DNA of 64,000 nt from positions 744,001 through 808,000 of the forward strand of contig NC_061454.1 of NCBI RefSeq assembly GCF_022581195.2. Direction: 5' to 3'. The translations under genes were made by a program, and so were the position numbers. Positions 48,238 through 58,889 of the stretch are shown one piece after another (within the stretch, counting starts at the first letter, position 1; each line of letters begins with the position of its first letter). Source of the DNA: Helicoverpa zea (Eukaryota > Arthropoda > Insecta > Lepidoptera > Noctuidae). The notes beneath the pieces were generated by a model. That model saw only the letters and a program-made list of their open reading frames with translations, was not told the origin of the DNA and did not search any database.

Positions 48238-51200
48238 TTATTCAACGAATAACTCAAACCGGGCGCGTCCGTAGCGACTCTTGGGGTCATAGAAGATGTC
48301 GCGGGTCCAGATGCGACACTCCACGTTGATCACCACTCCACCTGGAAAATGCGAAGGCTTAATTAAATTTAAAAAAATATCTACGAGCTTACATAGCTCA
48401 GTGCATCATACCAATGTCAATAATGTATCTTTTGTAAAAGTAGGACAGTAAATAGAAGCAGTCTGCCAAGAAAGTGGTGTGCTGCCAGTTATGACAAAAG
48501 TTTCTTTTAGATTAAATATCGCAGTAGCCGACATTTTTATCGGAGCGTTTATTGTTTTAAGTTCGTATGAACTGAACCACATGGTGGTCGACTGTACCTA
48601 CCTCATTATCAATGGTCAATAAACTAAAGATATTACTAGTTCCTTTTTACGACTAATCGGTTATGCTTTTAACAGCTGCAGAAATTAAAACCGCAATTTA
48701 TTTAACTATGAAAACTTAGCACTCACGTCGTGGATTCTCAAAGTACACAGCCACCAGTGGTCCTGGAACCTGATCAGGCATATTCCTGGCGGAGTAGGGG
48801 ATGCGGTCGGCGGTATGCAGCCGGCTGAGGGGAAACCCTGGTGGGTACTCCGCTGGGATGTACTGGATAGGACCGATGTTCTCCTTGTCGGCGCTGAATT
48901 CACCATCGCAAGTTACCCAGATGAAGTCGCCATATTGGTGAGCGGGGCGAAGACGCTGATGGGAAAAAAAATGCTTTTGTATAGTGCTGGCATATGATAA
49001 TAATTTGGTAGATGGAGGTAAATAATTTTCTTTTAAATAAGAACCAATCTAGGGGTATTTAAATTAAAAAAAACTCTATCACACGAAACATTTCTTTGTG
49101 AGAAACAGGAATTTCTAATCATTAAGTAGCCGAAATTCAAGAACCATCTTGAAAACGTCTACTTTACGATTCATAGTCGGTTTTATTATATAGAAAGGTA
49201 TACATTAAATACCTACATATTATAACTTCAGTAAATAAGTAAGAAAGCTGTAATGTAAACTCACCATAGCTTCTCTGATATGAGGTGGCATATCAGGGGG
49301 GATGGGCAACGATGACGTCATGTTGTACGGCTCAGGCACCCAGTAGTGGATCTAGGGCATACAACAGGAGTTATACAGATAGATAGATAAACCGTACTGA
49401 ATGCCAAACTTAAAGGATTAGAAAATAAAACGATTGAATCATTGCCTTCAATGCGGTAATTTGCTTTCCTAGCCACTTCAACTAGCCCCAAATCTTCAAA
49501 ACAATGCAGGGTAAAACTTGGCAAAAAAGTTGTATCATCCAACTATTCTTTTGCATTTTACAATCATGCCCATTAGGTACGCCAAATAAATAAGTCTGAG
49601 AAGAACATTCAAAGGCAATGCTTTCAAAAACTCATAAAAAAGAAATAGTTCAATTAACTGTTCTAAGTTAATTTTCTTTAGCTGTAGGTTTCCCATGTAA
49701 ATTAAATAAATAAATTAAATTAAATTAACTTGTGTAATAAAATCCCACCTTAGTCTACAAGATTCTCAACTTACATGAGATAGCCTGAGGAAGATGCAAG
49801 GCTTGCCCCTAGCGTACCCGTAGAACTCGTCAGCAGTGCATGGGGCCCACAGCCTCATGGCCATATCACACTGGTCTGAGCGAAGGTGCTGGTCGCGACG
49901 GTTGTGGACTGAACATGGTGCGCGGGGCGGCTCCTCAGGAATCGAGGTCTCGTAAACTGGGTATGTAAGGTTAGAATTATAACAGGTTATCTAAGTTAAG
50001 TTACTGTCTTGAAATAATTGTGAAGAGTTATTATGGCGTTTAAAAGAGGTATTGTGTTTTTATAATATCTATGTTTCTGAAAAAATAGGGACCTGTTATC
50101 TGAATAATTTGGGGACCCCCTAGCTATGTACAACAAGAGTAATGTAACCAGACGTGCATTACAAGATTAAATAAAACAGCCAATCAAATTGGAGATTAAG
50201 TTTGCAATAATTTCAGTTTAAAAACCGACTCCCAAAAACACTGTCTAATGGATGTAACTAAGTTTATAACGCCACCGACTTCTAGGCCGATGCACCTAAG
50301 AATAGTTTTTTTTTGCTTTTCAGTGTTTTTGGGAGTCGGTTTTATTTTTTTGTAAAAAGTTTTTTATTTTTAGCTTTTCAGTGACAAGCATAGTTGTCAC
50401 TATCCGCATGTCATATCCGCAGTGTAAAGTTCTCATCAATACGAACAATATAAGCCCAAGCACGAGGTAGTTTACATATTCAATTGTCGAGTTCCCTCGA
50501 CCTTCGCTGGTCTCCATCATCAGGTCAGCTTCAAACCTTCACTGTTGCAAAGTTCTCGTCAATACGAACAAAATAAGCCCAAACACGAGGTAGTTTTTTA
50601 CACATTCATTGTTTAAGTTCCCTCGACCTTCTCTGGTCTTCATCATCAGGTCAGCTCCAAGCCTTCACCATTGCATAGTGTTATCAGACATGCGCCTTAG
50701 TGTCAAGTTTTTACCCTACGTATGCCTACGATTTTCGAAAGTTGCCCTCGATTTCTCAGGGTTTCCATCATCAGATCCTGACCTGGTGACTATGGGACCA
50801 CCTGGGAGGTAAACCCTATCAAACAAAAAAAAAAATTTGCAAATCGGTCGAGGCGTCTCTGAGTAATCGGTGAACATACATAAAAAATAAAAAAAAAAAA
50901 AAAAAAAAAAAGATCCCGACGAATTGAGAACCTCCTCCTTTTTGGGAAGTCGGTTAAAAATATTCCACGTCAGAGGCCGTCAGGCGGATTTGAGACAACT
51001 CTGACACTTTAGGTGATAAAACGTGCAGGTCACTCGATAAGAAAAAAAAGTTTAAAAGTTACTTTGTTGTTGCACTTACCCCTGAGGAAGTCATTGAGCC
51101 GTCGGTACCAGTTATGCCAGCTGCCAGGGTCGCTGCCTCTCACCTGGATCAGCGGCTGGTCCCACGTGTACTCCTCGGAACGAGGCCATACTTCTAGCTC

Positions 51201-54089
51201 TGATTAATTAAACACACAGTTCAAAAGACTGAAAAGGTCCTTTTCGATCTAGAAGTAATTGTGAACAAACTATAACCGTGATACGACCCCAAATGAAAAC
51301 TGAATTTAATCCAATTGAAACTGGGATATATTCAAAACAATAAGAAATATAATCAAAATAATTTAAGACTGAATTTCGCCAGTTTTATCTAATTAAGGAA
51401 TTGTTTGATAAGTAATACATAGCAAGCTTTTGCTTTTGATTCGAAGCTCAGAAATGCTAACTGGTTTCACGAGGTTCTTAATTGTTTGAAAAAGTCTGCC
51501 CCTTTACCTTCGAGTAAAATAGGCGTGATGTTACGTCAATGTCATGATTCCCTCAGTCAAAATATTAGGACAAAGGGCGCACAGTTTAACATTTCTGAAA
51601 AATGAAGTCATCATGTGTCCTTCTCCGTGTGAGAGGAGGCCTGAGCCCAGCATTGGGACGATAAAAAAGGCTATTACAGTAACAGAAGTCATCATGGTTC
51701 CTTAACCTCAAGCCCGTTCAGATTTTGGAAAGATCGGTTGTCAGTTATAACACGACGATAAATGCTTACCGACATAGCGCTGAGGCAGTAAAAGGCCAAG
51801 CAGAAGTCCAATAATACCTCCTGAAACAAATATTCTCCATCAAATTATTGACAAATTAACAAGGACTTTGAAACTATCCTTTATGCATGCATAGTAAATT
51901 ATATGACGTCACCTTTCCATCGCATTTAAAAAGTATTTCGTATGTTTTGTTTGTTTACTGGTGAAGCGGCCGACTAAAAGTTTGCAGTGTGTGGTTACTC
52001 TAAAGCCATGTATTCACTGGGAAACAATGTTGCAGATACACAGTTTCTGAAACATCACGTAGATGTTTACAGCAAAAATGTTTCGGAAACTCTGCCGTCC
52101 ACATCATCCACAGAAACAAAATTATATGTTTTTGAAACAAATAATTTTGTTTCAGAAACACGTAGATATTGTTTCTGAAACAGTGTTTATAAACAATTGT
52201 TTCTCATTGAATACATGGCTTTGCTGACTGTTCACAAGTTTTTATATCTGAAAAACCTAACTAGGTCTGTATGTACTGTTTACTTACGTAGATATTTGTT
52301 GAGACCTTTGTTGTTTTATGATGTCATAGATAAGTATAGAAGCATGCAAACATTAAAGTGATTACTCCCCCAAGCTGACGTCAGAATGCACATTAAATGT
52401 ATCCCCATGATATAAGTATGTTCAAACCTACTTCGGCTCGAGGAAACCTATAACCTAATTCGTCGGTTAATTTTAAAATTGGTTAATTATTTAATTAAAC
52501 TGAAAGGAAGGGTGTACCTGATTGTATATTTAAAATATTTATTTGTGTCATACTAATTGTAGGTACCGAGATCCTAAATATGGACTTACTTGTGTCGTAC
52601 TACGTGTCCGGACCTAGCGACTTTGGCATCGTTTTCAAGTTTTTGTTATTGACAAAGAGACTGCGAGATGTCGGCGCCACATTGTCTCGCGCAGATACAA
52701 TCCGACGTAGGAGCCTGGCTTTTACGACGCTAGATACGACTCAATAACTGCTAGGTCAAAATTTGCTTTCGAAGCAAGCGACGTGGTTAATTCATTGGCA
52801 ATTTAACAATAGGTAAGTAGTTTGCCTAAGGGATATTTCCAGAGTTTGCCAAACACACTCAAAAACAGATAAAATATATACTACTCTGCTGACAAAACAG
52901 TCGGCCGACAATTGAACCGACATAAGCAAAAAAAAAATTTCAAGAAAATCTTGAGTTCAATGAAAGTTTTCAGTCGGTCAGATACCGGCTGGTCATTGTA
53001 ATATGCGCACTACAGTGTGCGGGTACCCTAAGCATGTATTGAATGACTTGACTTACTGGGCTGGCTGGGGCTGGGTGCATTTATGTATTTGCAAAACATT
53101 ACAAACAGGAAAATATCAAGCTAATGCACCACCGGTACTGGGAGTGGCTTGACCTAAAACCTTTGCAACCATAGGTACCGAAAGTCTGTACAAAGAAAAA
53201 TGAATATGCATTTTTCTAGTTGTAGGTATTATACTTTATCCCGGACTAGCCGTTTTACTTGGGAAGAAAATCAAATCAAATGTATAGGTAGATAATTATA
53301 TTTAATTACAGATAATTATACGTACAAGATCACGTCTCTAGACATTGCGTGAGTACGCTCCCGCGTGACCATTTCTGCATTATCCTGAAGCCTGGTCTAG
53401 GAAGCCTTATGAATTTCATTCTCGATGTGCGAGCTTCCATTTTGAACTGCTATTGTAAACTGTTTTCTAGACAGTTTTAAACTAAATTTTAAAGTAAATT
53501 AATTCGAAATAATAACCGTTGACTTTGATTTAGAAAGCCGATGAAGTAAATAAAATATAAATAACTTTGTAGTTACTTACAACTTTATTCGTTGCTCATT
53601 ATATGCGAAAAAAACTGTGCAGGTACCTATTGGTAATTTGTCGCAAATCAATTGCAAATGAAAAACGTTTCAAAGTACTTATAGAAGTCGCAATGAACAC
53701 TAGTATCTAATTAGGTACATACAATAAACTTCAAAGTGCGTTAAATAAATTTAAATTTATATAAGAGTGAATAGTTTCGCACTGATTTATAAAATACTGA
53801 ATTATTTATCTCTTTATTTCCTGTTTTGGTCCTATCTCAACAAAAAAAACTTCATTTATATTGTACATAATAATTATCATCGTACTAAAACACATCAAAT
53901 AGTCCACATTTTCCCAAAATACCAATCCCTCCATTCCATACAAGTTTTCCACAAAAAAAATATTCTCCAAAAAAGAAACATATCTTCTCCAAAAAAAAAA
54001 TACACTTCAAGCCAAAAAGACTTACCTATGACCAGCACAACGACTGCTACAATGACAATGATCTTGATAGTACGCTTCTCCAGCCCCAT
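48238..54089 (-). CDS. Divergent Na,K-ATPase beta-subunit-like protein, complete, 7 exons
   Basis: Exons in transcript order: 54089-54026, 51820-51770, 51199-51080, 49956-49775, 49351-49265, 48955-48727, 48341-48238. Phases match and total 837 nt, 278 residues. This is a type II membrane protein of the beta-subunit family, known to assist folding and delivery of P-type ATPase alpha subunits. It has a very short cytoplasmic end (MGLEKRT), a transmembrane stretch across exons 1-2 (IIVIVAVVVLVIGGIIGLLL) and an ectodomain with the usual six Cys (APCSV, DQCDM, APCTA, KPCIF, VTCDG, VECRI). It also has the family signatures GKPCIFLRL, HYWVPEPYN and GVVINVECRIW. The ATG context is GCCATGG with an in-frame TAA two codons upstream, supporting this start. 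The usual 30-40-residue N-terminus and the aromatic residues of the beta transmembrane helix are absent, so it may be one of the atypical insect beta-like paralogues. Confidence 0.92.
50200..51035. repeat. Dispersed LINE-tail repeat inside an intron
   Basis: AAAACCGACTCCCAAAAACA (from 50220) and TTTTGGGAGTCGGTTTTATT (near 50327) are inverted. Then come two partial copies of a GTTCTCATCAATACGAACAA / CATCATCAGGTCAGCT segment (near 50430 and 50545), an A-rich run at 50880-50911, and CTCCTCCTTTTTGGGAAGTC plus GGTTAAAA at the end. It is related to 30.85-31.98 kb and the short fragments at 57.29 and 60.83 kb. Confidence 0.6.
52002..52222. mobile_element. MITE with AAGCCATGTATTCA inverted ends
   Basis: AAGCCATGTATTCACTGGGA at the left pairs with TCTCATTGAATACATGGCTT at the right. 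GTTTCTGAAAC-type motifs are repeated inside. The element is 221 bp, with no coding capacity, in the first intron of the ATPase-beta-like gene. Confidence 0.72.
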
Positions 54090-54358
54090 GGCTTATGGTG
54101 TATTCTCGACGGTCCCCACAGAACTACTGGCGCGGCTCACTGGCGCTGGCTCGCTGCACTGGCGAGCGAGACCGGAGGATGGCTTGCGAGTACAATGCTG
54201 GGTTTGTATGAGTAAGATGTTAAGTTTTTTTTGGTCAAATTGAACTGAGGATTTTTTCCAAAATAGGTTCATTACCTCTTTTGTGCATTTACTTATTTGA
54301 AATAATCGTACATAAAATTCACATACAATAAAGTAAATAACATATAAAAAAAAACTAG

Positions 54359-54457
54359 AAGGAAATTCTCTCTTCTACTATTTATCTACCGTGTCTATCA
54401 GCAGAGCCTATAATTTAATAATAACGGCAGATGAGCAGTAGAAGAGAGAATTTCCTT
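54359..54457. repeat. Perfect 21-bp inverted repeat (hairpin) upstream of ATPase-beta-like gene
   Basis: A 21-bp arm (54359-54379, containing GGAAATTCTCTCTTCTACT) is exactly complementary to 54437-54457 (AGTAGAAGAGAGAATTTCC) around a 57-bp loop. It is about 270 bp upstream of the ATG on the gene's 5' side and may be a MITE end pair or a structured element. Confidence 0.75.
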
Positions 54458-54821
54458 TTTTCTGCAAGGGTTTCAAAGAGCACAAACTTACCTTTTATTT
54501 AACCATTCATCCCGAACCACGATGTCTGTAGTTTTTACGACTTTTTAAAATAAGCATTTGTTCTTTTAGACTAAAACGCGTATATCTATCGCAACTGGTA
54601 ATCTCCTGGACTAGCCAACAGTGAACTAATTCGGCATTATAATTAGTATTGTAAACATGATTTACCGGACTTGACCTCTCGAGAGGACCTCATAAGGGTT
54701 ATCTATTTAAACAGAATACATTTAAATCTAAGTTATGTATGTTTATGCGTTTTAAAAGTTTTTATTTATTCACAATATATTTACATTAATTGAAAATAAA
54801 ATAAAATAAACTTATATATAT

Positions 54822-56508
54822 ATATGTCACCGTAAGATTACAAACATCGTTAGATTACAATCTATCTCGAGAGATTGTAAACTGTCGAATTATTGTAAAC
54901 CGTAACACCTGATTGCAATTTAACGCATTATTTTTCGCTATATTATAATCTATCGATGAGAAATTGTCAAATTGTCAACTGTCCGAAAGCTCTCCCTGAT
55001 TGGTCAGTCTTTTTGTAAGATCGAGAGCGATGTAGAGCGGTCAAATTGTCAACTGGCGTAGAACGGAATGCATCTTGCGCGCTGATTGGTAGAACGTCAA
55101 AAAAGACAATGTTCTTTGCAACTCCCGGTGTCACAGCTCTTTGACGTGCAAAAATAAGTGACGGTTTAATTTTTTATAAAATCAAAAATTGTACTTAATT
55201 TTTAAGACTCAAATTACACACAATTATAGTTCGGCCATTCAGAGAATGCGTTCCTGACACGTCGCGATTGAACTGACGACGTAATAACATTCATTGATTA
55301 TTGATATAATAATGTTGTTTTAATGCTCCTCAATTGTTAAAACGGTAAACAACCAGCAAAAATATTTTTATCGTAACTGCAACGCCATTGCAAAGTTACG
55401 TCGTCAGTTCAATCGCGACGTGTCAGGAACGCATTCTCTGAATGGCCGAACTTTAAAATTTGTATTAAAAATTGAAGTTAGTGACGAAAACGAATCGCTG
55501 CAAAACCGACTCCACGTAGTCTTGTCTGCCCTACCCCTAGAGTGCAATTCAAAACCGCGTAGGCGCGGAGGGGCGAGGCGGCCTGCGAGCTGAGGCGCAG
55601 GTAGTTTCAGCGCTCGCCGCCGCGGCTGAGGCTGGCCGGCTCGGCCGGCCAGCAAGCTGAAGCTGCGGTGGTGAGCGTGAAAACCATCTGCGACGATAAG
55701 CTCGCATGGGACCGCCGGAGCCCCGCAGCGCCGGAGCCGTGACAGAAGTTATGCTTGCTGCATGTTGCATGCTTACTTCCATGCTGGGTCAATTAATATG
55801 GGATGTGTTATATTTTAAACAAAAAACTCAGTAGGTACGAGTTAAAAAATTAGAAGGTAAATAAATATTTTTATGATGTCATTTAATAGTATTTAAGAAG
55901 TTTACTGTTAGAATGCATGCTACAAATTTAGATGCAAAAAAATAACCATCATGCTGAGTTGTATTTAGAGTGGAAGATAACTCGTGGCTAAGATAGTATT
56001 ATTTAGATGCTCGACGCTTTATTAATTGTGGCTGACTTAGTAATTTAGAAGGCAACATACATTTTTGGGGGCGAATAATGATATTAAAAAGAAGCCTGTT
56101 TAATTAGCACCCCTTTTATTTTATTTTTAAATATTAGTTTGTATTTGAAGACAAAATACCTAACTGTATTTTTATAAGAGTTATTTTTATATAAATTTAA
56201 TACTTGAAGAATTTTTGAAGAGCATTTATTTTATTTAACTGACACCTCTATTTCATTCCTAACTCTACGGGAACTCCATGGGAACAGAACGGCTGGTCGT
56301 GATTGGTCGATCTTACAAAAAGACTGACCAATCAGAGAGAGCTTTCGGACAGTTGACAATTTGACAATTTCTCATCGATAGATTATAATATAGCGAAAAA
56401 TAATGCGTTAAATTGCAATCAGATGTTACGGTTCACAATAATTCGACAGTTTACAATCTCTCGAGATAGATTGTAATCTAACGATGTTTGTAATCTTACG
56501 GTAACATA
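54822..56508. mobile_element. 1.7-kb DNA element with about 200-bp terminal inverted repeats
   Basis: Left arm 54822-55024 (TATATGTCACCGTAAGATTA ... CTTTTTGTAAGATCGA) is nearly perfectly inverted at 56307-56508. The interior has no transposase-like frame. It contains a second nested inverted repeat (55229-55284 with 55396-55452, AGTTCGGCCATTCAGAGAAT ends) and a GC-rich block (55550-55750). It is a non-autonomous class II element, probably with another inserted inside. The flanking AT repeats hide the target-site duplication. Confidence 0.85.
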
Positions 56509-56519
56509 TATACAACTTA

Positions 56520-57190
56520 AAACTAATACAGTGCATCAAATAATTGCTCCTCATCGCTGTCACTGGGTAATGTACCCTAAAGACTGGCAGCATTGCCACG
56601 TTGGATGGCAATGCTCAACCTCTGTACGAAATAAAAGCCAGCCTTTGGGTCCCGGGAAGTGTCAACCAGGCGCTGGGAAATATCCCTGGCAAGAAGGTGC
56701 GCCCTCGGACCCCACGGCCCTAGAGTTTCAACCCCAAACGGCTCAAACATGTAATTGCCTATAAGGTTACTATATTTGCGCCGCTTGAGGTTCTCTGCTT
56801 GTGCAGCGGCGGAGCCAGCACAACATGCAGTTCCGGGAAGGTGAGATGGCGCAAGAGTGTCGACGCATGTCGCGTCCCACACTAAAGTCCTACCCACCTT
56901 CCACGGAAATAGCGACATGCCGTCTGGTCTCTTGCCATCGTCGCGTGCCAAGCCATTTGGTTCGAGTACGGCTGGCACGCCGACGGCAACAAGAGCGCGA
57001 CGGATCACGTCGTTTATGTTGGCATGTCGTGGTATGCGGCCGGCACTCCGGCTGCACGACAGGCCGTGGTGACCGAGGCTGTTGACAGCTTCCCCGCAGT
57101 GGCAGCGATGAGGAGAGCAGCATGGAGCACCTAGTCGGAGGCAAACGGCGAGTCTGAAGGTGGTGTCATCAAACATGGTGCCTGTGTTTG
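56520..57190 (-). mobile_element. LINE C-terminal fragment (copy C, longest)
   Basis: A reverse-strand frame of 199 codons (57176-56577) lies in retroelement sequence. It contains CHCGEAVNSLGHHGLSC (a CxC...H...C finger-like block), RHANINDVIRRALVAVGVPA, DDGKRPDGMSLFPW, LVWDATCVDTLAPSH and GFYFVQRLSIAIQRGNAASL. An early stop interrupts the tail, which continues GTLPSDSDEEQLFDALY. This arrangement is found downstream of RT in some arthropod LINEs. The 5' part with RT is missing. Confidence 0.7.
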
Positions 57191-57642
57191 AGGACGGAAG
57201 TGCAAGAAGCCATTTTTTGTTTATGCTAATTTCAGCAAACTATTGTCATAAAAAAATGAATATTTCATAAATGGAAAGAAATAAGATTTATAGTCTCCTC
57301 CTTTTTTGGACTCGGTTAAAAAGAAAGGACTTGAAATGTACTACAGGTGTGCTACGGTGCTACGATACATTTATCGAGTCACGCCTACATTGCTACGTCA
57401 TCGCTACGCCGTAGTCATTTTCTATAATAGAAATATGTTCTTATATAGTACATTTTTAAAGAGGTCGCATTACGTAGAGTTGTTTTGAGTTTATATCCTA
57501 TAATAGTTTTTATAACGGATGAACTAACATAGTACTAACGACTACTGGTTTATTTAACTACCTATTTTAACAGTCTTCAAAAAAGGAGGAGATTTTCAAT
57601 GCGTTCGTTTTTTTTGACTACTTTACTAATAAACACACAACA

Positions 57643-58886
57643 GATCTGCAGACACCTTTTTTTTTTTGTTGTTGTCGCTGGTTAAAAAATGCTATTACGC
57701 ATGCCCTTCCCGTCGGGGGACGGGAGAGGGGTATGTGGGGCTCCCCGGTACAGACGTTCCCGGTATACCCACTAAAAAGGCCCAGCGGCACTCCGACCTC
57801 GCCTGAGTGGAGGGGATCTGGGAATCTACGGCGTCCAGTCCCCCACCGGCGATTGCCCGCCTTACGGCAGGCCCCTCATGCCTCCCCCCAGTGGGGAGGG
57901 GTCCCTATGATGGCCGGAGCACAAGGAGCGATCCTTGTAATGCAGGCGGTGGCACCCGCGCGCCTGCCGCCCGCTGATCACCCTCCGGGGCGGATGGGGA
58001 CTGGCGTTGTAGTCGCTGTCTTCCACCCCTTCTTCGTCTGTGGTGCGGCGCCACGAGAGGGTCGTTCTCCCGCATGCGCTCTGCCGCCTCCTTCTGTGAC
58101 ATGACATCCTCACAGAAGGATGCTACCGCGTCCCATGCCTCCTCACTTCCCAGCATGGCACCAATCACGCTGGGTAGCGAGAGGTCATCCCCGTCCACTG
58201 CCACCAGGATGCGGCGGGGTTCAGCCCACGATGGGCATACCTCGAGGGTGTGCTCTGCCGTGTCCACCTCGGCCTCACAATGGTGGCACTTTGGAGGCTC
58301 CTCCCTCCCAATCCGGTGCAGGCACGATCCGAAGCAGCCATGCCCGGACAGCACCTGTACCGGATGCATCGAGAGGCAACCATGCCGCCGATCGAGCCAT
58401 CCGTTCAGGACAGGCCCGATGGCGTCCAGCGTCCGGCGACCGAACGTTGCCGAGGCAAGGTCCTCGGCCCAGTGCCGAGTTATTGCCTCCCTCGCCTGCT
58501 CACGCACTTCTTCCCGTTCTATCGGGTCCGGGCGCCGATCTAGCGCTCTCTGCGCCGCCGTCCAGTCGTACACTCTGGCGAGCATCCAAGCCTCGAGATC
58601 CCAAGGAGGGGCTCCCGCCAGAACGCACGCCGCCGCGAAGCTCACTGTGCGGTACGCCCTCGCCACCCGCTGTGCAATGGCCCTTTCTGGTCTTCGGATG
58701 GCAGCGGCGTTTCTCCGTCCGCACAGTGAGTCTGCCCAGATTGGGGCCCCGTATAGGGCCATGCTCTTAAGTATGCCGGCGTATAGACGCCGGCATTGGT
58801 CGCCGGGCCTCCCGATGTTCGGGAGGAGCCACGAGAGGGCGCCCGCGGTCCTCATCAAGCGCGTCGACAGCGATCTGCAGACACCT
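57643..58886 (-). mobile_element. 5'-truncated R1-like LINE with 15-bp target-site duplication
   Basis: GATCTGCAGACACCT occurs at 57643-57657 and again at 58872-58886, bracketing 57658-58871. Immediately inside the left copy is a T-run (the 3' A-rich tail of a reverse-strand insertion). The insert carries a 317-codon reverse frame (58858-57905). That frame begins in the post-RT region (KSMALYGAPIWADSLCGRRN, VLAGAPPWDLEAWMLARVY) and has a CCHC-like finger PPKCHHCEAEVDTAEHTLEV plus C. The truncation at the 5' end, the tail and the TSD together indicate a target-primed retrotransposition event. Confidence 0.88.
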
Positions 58887-58889
58887 GCT

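Noticed and set aside
53767..54243. 158-codon + strand frame overlapping the ATPase-beta-like first exon
   Set aside because: Low-complexity AT-rich reading. The reverse-strand exon has splice sites, a Kozak context and continuity with six further exons.
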